This document shows, piece by piece, positions 44,017 through 53,103 of a DNA stretch of 64,000 nt. The DNA lies in the NCBI GenBank assembly GCA_947627465.1, contig CANQWD010000012.1:17528-81527 (forward strand), given 5' to 3'. Within the stretch, counting starts at the first letter, position 1. Every line of letters starts with the position of its first letter. A program made the position numbers and the translations under genes. This stretch comes from an uncultured Clostridia bacterium (GTDB lineage: Bacteria; Bacillota; Clostridia; Oscillospirales; Ruminococcaceae). The notes below the pieces were generated by a model. That model did no database searches. It worked only from the letters and a program-made list of their open reading frames with translations, and was not told the origin of the DNA.

Positions 44017-44046
44017 ACCGCGCGGCTTAGGCTGCGTGGTTTTTTG
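44017..44046 (+). terminator. Terminator
   Basis: ACCGCGCGGCTT and GGCTGCGTGGT pair with G-U pairs, followed by TTTTTT. Confidence 0.7.
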
Positions 44047-44115
44047 CCTAAATACAGTTTAAAATTCGGGAATAATTTGTGCATATTGTATGTAGCTATT
44101 ATAAAAAAAATATGG

Positions 44116-44121
44116 TATAAT
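44116..44121 (+). promoter_or_regulatory. Extended -10 element before the second BspA-like gene
   Basis: TGGTATAAT fits an extended -10; no good -35 is seen at the right distance. Confidence 0.45.
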
Positions 44122-44251
44122 TATGATAAGCACATGGCTCTGCGGCTGAAATGCCGAAACTATGAGCGTTGTTATTAGAACCAATATATTTAGGGCGATT
44201 TGCAAAGTGAAACCGTATTTTGCCGATCGCTGCAGGAAAAGGAGAAAATGA

Positions 44252-45991
44252 ATGAAGAAGTTTTTAAGCGTATTGCTGGCGCTGACTACCGTAGTCGGTT
44301 CCACAACAGCGGTAAGCTTGTCCGCGTCTGCAGATAACGCCGCTGTTAATTCCGTAGAGCTAAAGTCGCTGAAAACGGGCGACACCTTTACTTCGGGTGC
44401 TCTGAAATACACTGTTCTCAGCAATGGAACTTTGGAAGTAACGGGCATTGCAACTTACAAGGCGACAAAGATCACTGTACCGTCAAAGGTAAAGGGCAAA
44501 ACGGTTACCGCTATCGGTTCTTTCGGCGGTTTAGGATACAGCAGTTATGTTACAAGCATAGTTTTGCCCTCAACGATCAAAACTATTGGCTCTTATGCGT
44601 TTTCCGGCAACACAAAGCTGAAATCCATTAAAATCCCGAGCAGCGTTACCAGTATCGGCGACTGCGCGTTCAATGGCTGCAAAAGTCTTACGGCCGCTCC
44701 GATTATCCCCAAGGGCGTTACAACTATCGGCGACGCTCCGTTCAGCGGCTGTACGGGAATAACCGCTATAAGGATCGATAACAAGAATAAGAATTACATA
44801 GTTAGAAGCGGCGTTTTGTATAACAAGGCTCAAACCAAGCTTATTCAGTACCCCAACGGAAAGAAAGGCGCGTTTACTGTTCCCGCAAAAGTCACAAATA
44901 TTTCAAGCAGCGCTTTTTCAAAAAGCACGAAGCTCACCTCTGTAAATATACCTAAGGGAATTTATTCCCTCAGCACATATACCTTTTCGGGCTGTACGTC
45001 TCTTGCGGCGGTGAATGTTGACAAAAACAACTATTATTACAGCTCCGTGGGCGGCGTAGTTTACAGCAAGGACAAAAAGACCTTGAGAATATGTCCCGCA
45101 GGTAAAAAAGGTGCGTTTAAGATTCCCACCGGTGTTACCGAGATCGGCTCGTCCGCGTTCAGTAACTGCACAAAGCTCACGTCGATAACTGTTCCGAACA
45201 GCGTTAAGACGATTGGCGGCTGGGCTTTTGAGAAGACTTCGATTTCTAAAATTACGGTTCCCTCGTCCGTTAATGAACTCAGCGTACACGCATTCGATCA
45301 CTGCGCAAAGCTCAGCTCGATAGCCGTTAACAAGAATAACAAGACCTATTCTTCAATAGGCGGCGTTGTGTTTAATAAAAACAAAACCACGCTCGTTTTA
45401 TTCCCGTGCGGCAAATCCGGCAACTATACAGTTCCCAACGGCGTAAAGACGATCGGCACTTATGCTTTTTATGACTGCGACAAAGTTAAGAGCGTTAAGC
45501 TTTCGGGCACCGTTACGAAAATCAGCAAGAATGCTTTTGAGATGTGCAGCAATATGAATTACATCAACCTCAACAAGAATATCAAAACCATTGAAAACCA
45601 AGCGTTTTGGGGTATGTACAATTTGTACGATATATACTATGCAGGCACCCGCGCCGCATGGAAGAAAGTAAAGATCGGTTCTGACAACAGTACTATTGAT
45701 AGAGCTTACATTCATTGCAGCAACGACGCCAAGATGACAAATCTTAAAAAAGCGTCGACAAAAAATTCCGTTAAGCTTTCGTGGAGCAAGAACAGTAAAG
45801 CAAGCCACTATGAAGTTTACATATTCCAAAACAACTACTGGAAAACGCTGAGCGTCACCAAGAACAACAGCATTACGAAATATACCGTAAGCAACTTGAA
45901 GCCCAATACTACCGTAAGACTTCGCGTTGCGGCATACAACGGCAAGAAAGTGATCGCGATGTCGGATTTCTTTATGACAACAAAAAAGTGA
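44252..45991 (+). CDS. Secreted BspA-type leucine-rich repeat protein with C-terminal fibronectin-like domain
   Basis: 579 residues. The signal peptide is MKKFLSVLLALTTVVGSTTA and the region just after. The body (about 50-490) is a run of LRR_5 units such as IGSYAFSGNTKLKSIKIPSS, broken by inserts with YSSIGGVVFNKNKTTL patterns. The last 85 residues are one fibronectin-like unit (LKPNTTVRLRVAAYNGKK), related to the repeats of the gene upstream. No cell-wall sorting motif. Adjacent position and shared domains suggest duplication or shared function in surface binding. A ribosome site AAAGGAG precedes ATG 44252. Confidence 0.9.
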   Translation: MKKFLSVLLALTTVVGSTTAVSLSASADNAAVNSVELKSLKTGDTFTSGALKYTVLSNGTLEVTGIATYKATKITVPSKVKGKTVTAIGSFGGLGYSSYVTSIVLPSTIKTIGSYAFSGNTKLKSIKIPSSVTSIGDCAFNGCKSLTAAPIIPKGVTTIGDAPFSGCTGITAIRIDNKNKNYIVRSGVLYNKAQTKLIQYPNGKKGAFTVPAKVTNISSSAFSKSTKLTSVNIPKGIYSLSTYTFSGCTSLAAVNVDKNNYYYSSVGGVVYSKDKKTLRICPAGKKGAFKIPTGVTEIGSSAFSNCTKLTSITVPNSVKTIGGWAFEKTSISKITVPSSVNELSVHAFDHCAKLSSIAVNKNNKTYSSIGGVVFNKNKTTLVLFPCGKSGNYTVPNGVKTIGTYAFYDCDKVKSVKLSGTVTKISKNAFEMCSNMNYINLNKNIKTIENQAFWGMYNLYDIYYAGTRAAWKKVKIGSDNSTIDRAYIHCSNDAKMTNLKKASTKNSVKLSWSKNSKASHYEVYIFQNNYWKTLSVTKNNSITKYTVSNLKPNTTVRLRVAAYNGKKVIAMSDFFMTTKK

Positions 45992-46010
45992 TTTAAAACA
46001 GCATAATATA

Positions 46011-46045
46011 AAAGCCGTGAAGCCTTTTGCTTCGCGGCTTTTTTA
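46011..46045 (+). terminator. Terminator
   Basis: AAGCCGTGAAGC-ctttt-GCTTCGCGGCTT (one mismatch) followed by TTTTT. Confidence 0.9.
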
Positions 46046-46072
46046 GGATTTCTACAAGCCCCTAAAAACCTA

Positions 46073-46101
46073 TTGACATTATAGGCTAAGTGTGATATAA
46101 T
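46073..46101 (+). promoter_or_regulatory. Consensus promoter for cysK, abutting a mobile element
   Basis: TTGACA and TATAAT with a 17-nt spacer. The element begins 3 nt after the -10 hexamer, so transcription would start inside it. Confidence 0.8.
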
Positions 46102-46103
46102 TA

Positions 46104-46299
46104 AGGCAACACCGCACAATTATTGCTGTCCGATTGCGCAGTCAGATTTTTCTGTCAGCGGGTTGAGCTTTGCTCAACGCTTGTACAATGAGGACGAAGC
46201 AAGGCTGACGCCTTGCGAGGACGAATTGTGCAATATGACGGAAAATATGTAAGCAAGTGGGCGGCAAAGGCGTTAGCCGGTAATTGCGCGGTGTTGCCT
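46104..46299 (-). mobile_element. Family 1 miniature element, copy 4 (196 bp, inverted)
   Basis: Ends AGGCAACACCGCACAATT and AATTGCGCGGTGTTGCCT, flanked by TA (46102-46103, 46300-46301). Interior order is reversed relative to copy 5. It carries GTTGAGC-tttgct-type inverted segments found in the longer version of the family. Confidence 0.9.
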
Positions 46300-46335
46300 T
46301 ACGTAAGAAATTCATAATACATGGAGGAAATTTTT

Positions 46336-47265
46336 ATGAACGTTTACAAGAATGTCACGGAGCTTATCGGAAAAACTCCGTTGATGGAACTTTCTCATAT
46401 TGAGGCTGAGGAGAAGCTTGAAGCAACGGTTTTGGCGAAGCTTGAGATGTTCAACCCGGCAGGCTCGGCTAAAGACCGTATCGCAAAGGCGATGATCGAG
46501 GACGCGGAAAAACAGGGCAAACTGAAGCCCGATTCTGTCATTATTGAACCTACAAGCGGAAACACGGGCGTGGGGCTTGCGTCTATCGCGGCGGCTAAGG
46601 GTTACAGAGTGATTATTGTGATGCCCGAAACCATGAGCGTTGAGCGCCGCAATCTTATGAAAGCATACGGCGCGGAGCTTGTACTTACGGACGGCGCAAA
46701 GGGTATGGCGGGCGCAATCGAAAGGGCAAACGAGCTTGCCGAGGAGATACCGAACAGCTTCATTGCGGGACAGTTCGTGAACCCCGTGAACCCCGCGGCT
46801 CACGAAGCGACAACGGGCGTTGAGATATGGAACGATACCGACGGCAAGGTTGATATTTTTGTTGCGGGCGTAGGTACGGGAGGCACTATATCGGGCGTAG
46901 GCAAATTCTTAAAGTCTAAGAACCCGAACGTGAAGATCGCAGCCGTGGAGCCGAAATCCAGCCCCGTGCTTTCGGGAGGAGCTTCGGGATCCCACAAAAT
47001 TCAGGGGATAGGCGCGGGTTTTATTCCGGCTGCTTTGGATACTAAAATTTACGACGAGATAATTCAGGTGGAAAACGAAGCGGCATTTGAAGCGGGCAGA
47101 CGCGTTGCCCGCACCGAGGGCGTGCTTGTCGGTATCAGCTCGGGCGCGGCGGTTTGGGCGGCTGTGGAGCTTGCCAAGCGCCCTGAGAACAAGGGCAAGA
47201 CTATCGTGGCTCTATTGCCCGATACGGGCGAGAGATATCTCTCAACGGAAATGTTCGCCGATTAA
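46336..47265 (+). CDS. cysK: Cysteine synthase (O-acetylserine sulfhydrylase)
   Basis: PLP enzyme making cysteine from O-acetylserine and sulfide. 309 residues with the PLP lysine in [32 protein letters not shown], the phosphate loop [15 protein letters not shown] and [14 protein letters not shown] 46336 follows GGAGG. The gene is bracketed by two oppositely oriented family 1 elements. No cysE nearby. Confidence 0.96.
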   Translation: MNVYKNVTELIGKTPLMELSHIEAEEKLEATVLAKLEMFNPAGSAKDRIAKAMIEDAEKQGKLKPDSVIIEPTSGNTGVGLASIAAAKGYRVIIVMPETMSVERRNLMKAYGAELVLTDGAKGMAGAIERANELAEEIPNSFIAGQFVNPVNPAAHEATTGVEIWNDTDGKVDIFVAGVGTGGTISGVGKFLKSKNPNVKIAAVEPKSSPVLSGGASGSHKIQGIGAGFIPAALDTKIYDEIIQVENEAAFEAGRRVARTEGVLVGISSGAAVWAAVELAKRPENKGKTIVALLPDTGERYLSTEMFAD

Positions 47266-47324
47266 AGGCAACTTTTTAGTTGATTTATTAAACCCGGAGC
47301 GTCCAAAATCGGTCGTTACGAAAA

Positions 47325-47352
47325 CTCCCCTGCCGTTTGAATGGCAGGGGAG
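47325..47352. terminator. Hairpin downstream of cysK
   Basis: CTCCCCTGCC and GGCAGGGGAG pair perfectly around an 8-nt loop; only a weak T-run follows. An AAAA run before it could serve the reverse strand. Confidence 0.65.
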
Positions 47353-47364
47353 AAGCGTTATTTA

Positions 47365-47538
47365 AGGCAACACCGCGCAATTACCGGCTAACGCCTTTGC
47401 TGCCCGCTTGCTTGCATATTTTACGTCATATTGCACAATTCGTCCTCGCAAGGCGTCAGCCTTGCTTCGTCCTCATTGTACAATCTGACGAAAAATCTGA
47501 CTGCGCAATCGGACAGCAATAATTGTGCAGTGTTGCCT
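47365..47538 (+). mobile_element. Family 1 miniature element, copy 5 (174 bp)
   Basis: AGGCAACACCGCGCAATT start and GTGCAGTGTTGCCT end, flanked by TA (47363-47364, 47539-47540). The last T of the element plus TA is, on the reverse strand, the TAA stop of the 993-residue gene. Confidence 0.9.
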
Positions 47539-50519
47539 TAATCAAAGTAAATCGTGTCGCCGCTTTGGGGCAAATCGAACGGTTTTATGTCGGCGGCGTC
47601 AACTTTGACAAGTACCCCGTTTTGAGGTATCACGGAGACCTTGCCGAGGTCGTTGAACACAAAGCAGTCTTCGTAAAGCTCCAGAGCCTGTGAGATGAGA
47701 CCGCTCTCATCGTCGGGGTCAACGCTTGTGACGATAAGCAGAAGTTTGCCGTCGAATTCGTATTGATACGTTTCACGCGGCTTATAAATATTCCACTCAA
47801 AATCCTCGCGGAGATTTCCGTTTTCGTCAAGCTTGTTTGCGCGTTTGATCGTCAAAAAGTCGTTATTTTCGCTATATTCAATGCTGTATTCATTGGGAAT
47901 GTTTTCAGGCGCGCTCATATTCGTCAACGGCAAGCGGGTGTATTTTGGCTCGGCAAATTCGGATTTTTTCACGGTCAGCGGATTTATAAGATCGTCTCCG
48001 TATTTTATTAAGCAGAGCATATCCTCGGAAAATTCGAGCGAACAGCCGTGTTCATCATAGAATATCTTTTCGCCGTATCCGCCGTCCTCACGCAAGCCCC
48101 AGACTTCAACGCATGGCACGTTCGCATAGCTCGTATCCATACAAAGTTCGCGTTTGCCGTCGCCGTTAACATCGTACAAATACGCTCTGTTCGCCAAAAA
48201 TTCCCGATCATATTCGGAGCTTCTTGCAGAGAGCGTTATCACGGTGCTGTTTTCATTGTATATGTGCTTTACCTCAAAAATGCCGGGGAAGTCGTCAAGC
48301 GTGAATTGACGTTCAATGTCAAGGCAGAGCTGCTCATATTTAGGTTTCGGGGTCGATATTTCCAAATCTTCAAGCCTCAGCAGTTCGCGTGAAAGCTCGG
48401 AATTGTCATTGTAATCGCGTGTAACAAAATACAGCTCTCCGTTCTTCATTTCAAGCCAGTACAAATCAGACGTACCGGCACCGTTCTTGGAACCGTTCTT
48501 GAAGTAGAATTCGTTGTTTGCCGCGTCGAAGACCGTGATAAACGGGTGGATTATGCCGCTTCCGATGCTGCCGCACACACAAAGCTCGCGCTTGCCGTCG
48601 CCGTTAAGGTCTTTGAGGAACAGAGCGTTGTTGCCAAGCCCCGGACCCGCGCCGAAAACTGACTTTGGCGGTTTGGTGTTCGTGACGTTTTCAAAGATCA
48701 CGCCGCTGTCCTTGGTGCAGGTGAACATCAGTTCGGGATATTCCTCCATGGCAAACGTTCCTCCGCCGAGTTTTATCTCGTCGGGGCATTCGGTGGGGCT
48801 GACGGGCGTCATTGCGTTCAGCGTGCTTAAGTAAATCGGCTCCTCATTGATTGACACCGTGTCGAAGCTGCTTGTTTTCGTAACAAGATTCAGTTCGTTG
48901 TCTTTCAATTCAAGAGAGTATGATTTTGTTTCCGTCTCGTAAACATCGTGCGGTTTGCCTGTAAGGCGATACAGCTTGTCGGCGAGTATCTCGACCGTGC
49001 CCGCGCCGTTTCGCGTGACCGCCGCGCAGATAAGTTTAGCGCCGCTCTTGTCGAGCTTCGCAAGAAACAGGTTGTTGACTTCGCCCTCTATAATGCGTTT
49101 TCCGTCCGCGAAAACTCCCGATTTGGAGACCGCGTACTCGATGTTTGAGCCGTCGTCGAGCGTGAACTTCGTTTCGGAGCCGTCCGACGGTACCGCTATC
49201 GGTTCGGGCGCGTCGATCTGAACTTGTGTAATATTGTCAAATGTCAACTGTTCGCGGGAAATCTCCTCGGGGGGATCGCTTTCCCAAATCGGTTGGAATT
49301 TCCGTTTGACAGCGTAAAGTTTGCCGTCGTTTTCTTCAAGCGTGTAATCGCTTTCTTTGTTGCCGAGTATTCTGAATGTCTTTGAACTATTGTATACGCC
49401 GCTCTCCGTTTCAATGATAATGATTTGGTTTACGACTATGCTTTGAGCGCCGTTTGCATTGACGACCGCACAAAGTTCGCGTTTGCCGTCCTCATTGATG
49501 TCGGCAAGGTATAGGTCAAGAAGCTGCAAGGTCTCCATAATGCAAGTTCTGTCTATGCCGTATGACGAGGGCGCTGCGGCATAAATTCCGCCCTTTGACG
49601 CGTAGAATACCGTGTCGCATTCGCTCATTGTAAATGTGGTCTCGCTGCCGTCCTCGGGGATATCTATCCGCTGTATCATAGAGCTTAACAATGTCTTCAG
49701 CTTATTGTATATCTCGTTTCTTGCAGGCGCGGCGTTTTTGAGAGTGAAGTATTCGTCGTAGCCCTCGTTTCCGGGAGTGATGTTTGTGCTGTCGGACAAA
49801 GGGTATCGCCCCTGAGGACCGTTCACGGGTTCGTAGAATTCCCCGTTTTTCTTAAGAAAATATATCCAGCGGTCGCCTTTAAACATTGGGCTTAAGCGGT
49901 CTCCCGAGAAGTTTATATATACGTCGCCGTTTCCTCGGTTAAGCGATGTTTTTTGACGTATCAAAACGTTGTCTCCAAGCGCCGCGCTGCCCTTTATAAC
50001 GCTTTCCGTGTGCAGATAGTTGTAGGACTCCGACGGTTCGCTGCCCGTAATATGATTTTTTTCGGGGTCTTGCGTTTGGCGCGTATCGTCTATAAAAATA
50101 CCCGAGAGTATCAGGTCGCTTTGTTTGGCGAGTTCCTCGTAGCTTTCGGCGAAAATCGAGCTGTTGTCATACATGGCGCTGTCATTATATTCCCATGTCA
50201 GTTTTTCCGTATTTTCGGCGATATTTATGTCAACGGTGTACTTAGCTTCGTCGGGATACCGCAAAACAATGCTTGACGCGGTGGAGCTTTCGGTAGGGGA
50301 GGATTCGGATATTTCCGAAAGTTCGGTCTTGCCGAAATATCTTGCTCCGAAAACGCCTGCCGTGACTATCGCCGCAACGCAAGCGGCAATCGGCAAAGCG
50401 GTTTTCCAAAGCGGCTTGTACGCGGGGCGGGCGATCGAGCTGTCCTCGGTGATCAGAGCGGATGCTATTAAATTATCGTCGATGTCTGTTATGGCTTCAA
50501 AAATGTCGTCTGTTTTCAT
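47538..50519 (-). CDS. Large membrane partner of an ECF sigma factor, putative anti-sigma factor with FG-GAP-like repeats
   Basis: 993 residues. A short cytosolic N-terminus (MKTDDIFEAITDIDDNLIAS, about 1-37) and one membrane helix (about 38-62) precede a very large extracellular part. At least three calcium-type loops, LADINEDGKRELC, LKDLNGDGKRELC and YDVNGDGKRELCM, mark FG-GAP/VCBS-like beta-propeller units separated by repeated phrases like IPEDGSETTFTM and VPSDGSETKFTL. The start overlaps the sigma factor stop by 4 nt, which argues for a sigma/anti-sigma pair. No zinc-finger anti-sigma motif is seen in the N-terminus, so anti-sigma function is inference. Confidence 0.82.
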   Translation of the reverse strand: MKTDDIFEAITDIDDNLIASALITEDSSIARPAYKPLWKTALPIAACVAAIVTAGVFGARYFGKTELSEISESSPTESSTASSIVLRYPDEAKYTVDINIAENTEKLTWEYNDSAMYDNSSIFAESYEELAKQSDLILSGIFIDDTRQTQDPEKNHITGSEPSESYNYLHTESVIKGSAALGDNVLIRQKTSLNRGNGDVYINFSGDRLSPMFKGDRWIYFLKKNGEFYEPVNGPQGRYPLSDSTNITPGNEGYDEYFTLKNAAPARNEIYNKLKTLLSSMIQRIDIPEDGSETTFTMSECDTVFYASKGGIYAAAPSSYGIDRTCIMETLQLLDLYLADINEDGKRELCAVVNANGAQSIVVNQIIIIETESGVYNSSKTFRILGNKESDYTLEENDGKLYAVKRKFQPIWESDPPEEISREQLTFDNITQVQIDAPEPIAVPSDGSETKFTLDDGSNIEYAVSKSGVFADGKRIIEGEVNNLFLAKLDKSGAKLICAAVTRNGAGTVEILADKLYRLTGKPHDVYETETKSYSLELKDNELNLVTKTSSFDTVSINEEPIYLSTLNAMTPVSPTECPDEIKLGGGTFAMEEYPELMFTCTKDSGVIFENVTNTKPPKSVFGAGPGLGNNALFLKDLNGDGKRELCVCGSIGSGIIHPFITVFDAANNEFYFKNGSKNGAGTSDLYWLEMKNGELYFVTRDYNDNSELSRELLRLEDLEISTPKPKYEQLCLDIERQFTLDDFPGIFEVKHIYNENSTVITLSARSSEYDREFLANRAYLYDVNGDGKRELCMDTSYANVPCVEVWGLREDGGYGEKIFYDEHGCSLEFSEDMLCLIKYGDDLINPLTVKKSEFAEPKYTRLPLTNMSAPENIPNEYSIEYSENNDFLTIKRANKLDENGNLREDFEWNIYKPRETYQYEFDGKLLLIVTSVDPDDESGLISQALELYEDCFVFNDLGKVSVIPQNGVLVKVDAADIKPFDLPQSGDTIYFD

Positions 50520-51076
50520 AAATTGTAACCTCGCTTTCTAAGATGTATTCGCAGTTTTTCGCGTACTCTGTGCAGCGTTACCGAAACGTGAGTTTCGCTC
50601 AAACACATTTCCGCGGCAATTGTTTTGACGCTTTCGCAATACCAATATCTTCGCACGAACATCTTTTGTTTTAATTCGGGGAGTTCGTTCAAAAAAGCGC
50701 TGATCTCCGCGGCAAGTTCGCGGCGGTCAAGTTCCTGTTCAACGTTCTCACCGCTTTTTATTATCTTGGACAGCTCCTCAAACGAGCTTTCAGCTTCTCC
50801 GCCGCCGCGTTTTTCGGTAAGCAGGAGCTTGCGGCGGTTTATAGCAAGATTTCTTGTAAGCTTGCCCAAATAAGCCGACAGCAGCTCCGGAGATTGCGGC
50901 GGTATGCTTTCCCATGCTTTTAAAAGCGCGTCGTTTACGCATTCCTCCGCGTCCTCGCGCGAGCCTGTGATGTTTTGGGCTATTTTTATCAGATAGCTCT
51001 TGTATTGTTCGTCCGCCGCCTTGATAGCCGCTTCGTCGCGGTCGAAAAAGAGTTTTACTATTTCCTTGTCGTTCAT
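50516..51076 (-). CDS. ECF-type RNA polymerase sigma factor
   Basis: 186 residues. Region 2 reads QYKSYLIKIAQNITGSREDA and ECVNDALLKAWESIPP; region 4 reads FVRRYWYCESVKTIAAEMCL with the recognition helix SETHVSVTLHRVREKLR. I chose ATG 51076 (NDKEIVKLFF), preceded by AAAGGCGGA; the frame is open to 51172. It overlaps the putative anti-sigma gene by ATGA. It probably controls its own operon and surface genes, but its promoter type cannot be defined from one locus. Confidence 0.93.
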   Translation of the reverse strand: MNDKEIVKLFFDRDEAAIKAADEQYKSYLIKIAQNITGSREDAEECVNDALLKAWESIPPQSPELLSAYLGKLTRNLAINRRKLLLTEKRGGGEAESSFEELSKIIKSGENVEQELDRRELAAEISAFLNELPELKQKMFVRRYWYCESVKTIAAEMCLSETHVSVTLHRVREKLRIHLRKRGYNL

Positions 51077-51268
51077 GGTAATCGTTCCGCCTTTCATACG
51101 CCGGTCAAAAATCAGTATTAGTCCAACGGAGAATATATCACCTCGCTTTTTCAGCTTTTCACTTATATACACAGTATTTAAGTAATAATCTTACGGTTTT
51201 AAAAAAATTTTTTGGCTTTACAGTACCGCTTTACAAAGTTTTAAGCAAAATATTGTGCAAAATAACCA

Positions 51269-51297
51269 TTGACATATACAATATATTGTGATAGAAT
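51269..51297 (+). promoter_or_regulatory. Promoter for the 89-residue gene
   Basis: TTGACA and TAGAAT with a 17-nt spacer, about 50 nt before the start. Confidence 0.7.
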
Positions 51298-51344
51298 AAT
51301 AGTGCACCACGAAATTGAGGTAATAAAATCAGGGGGAATGAACA

Positions 51345-51614
51345 ATGATAGATGTAAATGTAACAGGCGGAAAGCTTCAGCAGAATGAAATTGATTACTA
51401 TATAGAGTGCGCTCAGACCAAATATCCCGATAAGCACCTGCGCGGAATTGATTTGGAGGTCGACGGTGATTTCGTCAATGCAAAATATCATTTTGCAGAC
51501 GTGCCGTTTCAGCGTATCAGACGTATCACGGGTTATCTTGTCGGTACGCTTGATCGCTTTAACAACGCAAAGCGCGCCGAGGAAAAAGCCCGCGTAAAGC
51601 ACGGACTTCAGTAA
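51345..51614 (+). CDS. Small protein resembling the C-terminal part of anaerobic ribonucleotide reductase (NrdD)
   Basis: 89 residues. The C-terminal half RIRRITGYLVGTLDRFNNAK followed by RAEEKARVKHG recalls the end of class III ribonucleotide reductases (R-x-x-GYL, then fN-x-x-K-x-E-x-x-x-R). The catalytic barrel, glycyl radical site and zinc cysteines are absent, so it cannot be a reductase itself. Related stand-alone proteins occur in Clostridia, often labelled as NrdD. It has its own promoter and terminator. Confidence 0.75.
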   Translation: MIDVNVTGGKLQQNEIDYYIECAQTKYPDKHLRGIDLEVDGDFVNAKYHFADVPFQRIRRITGYLVGTLDRFNNAKRAEEKARVKHGLQ

Positions 51615-51692
51615 GCTCCAATCGTCGATAAACCGTTATCTGCATTGTAGACGGCTTGTCGGGCAAGTGTTGAAAAACTTTTCCGTAAACCA

Positions 51693-51725
51693 AATCTCCG
51701 CGGTAAATTCACCGCGGAGATTTTT
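51693..51725. terminator. Bidirectional terminator
   Basis: AATCTCCGCGGT-aaattc-ACCGCGGAGATT followed by TTTT; separates the small gene from the convergent diguanylate cyclase. Confidence 0.9.
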
Positions 51726-51731
51726 GTGTGT

Positions 51732-52880
51732 TTATTTTGAAATTACAACGTTTTTCCCGTTGCCCTTGCCGACGTACAAGCGCTTGTCGACCATGGCTAT
51801 GAGCGACTCCACGCCCGTTCGCTTGGTAACGTTTTCCGTTTCGTTCTTTTCAATATCGCTTTCGGCGATAGCCTGTGTAATTTCCTCGCTGTCAGCAAAC
51901 CCGAACGTCATTGTAACGTGGATGTTCAGCCCCTCATAGTTCAGCGAGAGAGCTGCTATCTCGTTGCGTATCTTTTCCAGACGATTTAACGCGTCGTCGC
52001 GGCTTCCCATAAATACAACGACCATTTCCTCGCCGCCCCAACGGCACGCGATCTCGTTTTCTTCGGTGTTGTTGGTTATTATATCCGAAACGGATCTCAG
52101 CACCAGATCGCCGCAGCCGTGACCGTAAGTGTCGTTTATCTTCTTAAAGCTGTCCAGATCGCCCATGGCAACGTTGTAGTGCTCGCCGTTCAAACACAGC
52201 GCGTCAAAGTATTCCCAAAAGCTTCGGCGGTTTGTAAGCCCTGTCAGCGCGTCGTGAGTGGCGGTGTACTGCAGTTTGTCGGTAGATTTTCGCAGCTTTT
52301 CCATAAGGTTTGTCATTTCAAGATAGAACATCAGCGTGAAGCCGTACAGCGTCAGCGCGGCGAAAACGATGTTAACGATTCGCATAACGGTCTTTTCCCT
52401 GCGGCTGAGTACCGCGATATTTGTAGGCAGCGCGCCGCCGTGAAATTCCGCAAAGAAAACCGACGCTCCTGTCAGTATAAAAGTCACGACCGCAAATATG
52501 ATGACCGCGCGCAAAAACGTCTTTTTTTTGCAGTAGAAAAACAGGTAATATACGCATATCGGCAACGAGACGATAGGATATAAAATAAAGAACGTGTCCA
52601 CGCCTTCTATCAGCGTGCACAGCACTGCGTGAAGTACGATCTCCGCGAAGATTGTGCAGATCCACGCCAAAGAGTTTTTGACGTCTTTCTTTTTCAGCGA
52701 GATGATCCCGCCCGTTATGTAAAAGCAAACGCTTGCGATATTGACGTATGCCAACAGCGTCAGCTTGAATTTCCAAAATAAGATCAAAAACGTCAAATGC
52801 ATTATGGCGGCAGAGAAGCAGATCAATTGGAAAGTAAGCCTGCTTCTCATTTCAAAGCCGTTTAAACTAAACTTCTTCAT
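51732..52880 (-). CDS. Membrane diguanylate cyclase (GGDEF)
   Basis: 382 residues. Six hydrophobic helices in the first 200 residues (LTFQLICFSAAIMHLTFLIL and following) form a sensor region; a coiled linker leads to the GGDEF domain (about 210-380) with DALTGLTNRRSFWEYFD, DLDSFKKINDTYGHGCGD and the active loop RWGGEEMVVVF. The final loop residue is Met instead of Phe, a tolerated change. It should make c-di-GMP, unlike the degenerate protein at 8238. It has its own reverse-strand promoter. Confidence 0.93.
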   Translation of the reverse strand: MKKFSLNGFEMRSRLTFQLICFSAAIMHLTFLILFWKFKLTLLAYVNIASVCFYITGGIISLKKKDVKNSLAWICTIFAEIVLHAVLCTLIEGVDTFFILYPIVSLPICVYYLFFYCKKKTFLRAVIIFAVVTFILTGASVFFAEFHGGALPTNIAVLSRREKTVMRIVNIVFAALTLYGFTLMFYLEMTNLMEKLRKSTDKLQYTATHDALTGLTNRRSFWEYFDALCLNGEHYNVAMGDLDSFKKINDTYGHGCGDLVLRSVSDIITNNTEENEIACRWGGEEMVVVFMGSRDDALNRLEKIRNEIAALSLNYEGLNIHVTMTFGFADSEEITQAIAESDIEKNETENVTKRTGVESLIAMVDKRLYVGKGNGKNVVISK

Positions 52881-52992
52881 AATACTGTCATATCACTCCA
52901 ACCTTTCCGACTTTATTCATTTAGGGTTTTGGCTACCGGTGGTAAGAAAATCAAATTGCAGCTTTTGGCTGTAAATTTATTGTATTGTCCTT

Positions 52993-53021
52993 ATTATACC
53001 ATATTTTTTTTAAAATTTCAA
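52993..53021 (-). promoter_or_regulatory. Promoter for the diguanylate cyclase gene
   Basis: On the reverse strand TTGAAA, 17 nt, TATAAT; about 110 nt before the start. Confidence 0.7.
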
Positions 53022-53103
53022 CCATAAATTTTTATAATATTGAAATTGATTTTTGTATGTATTGCAAAAAAGTTTATAAATAATTCCGGTTTAACAGAAA
53101 TAA

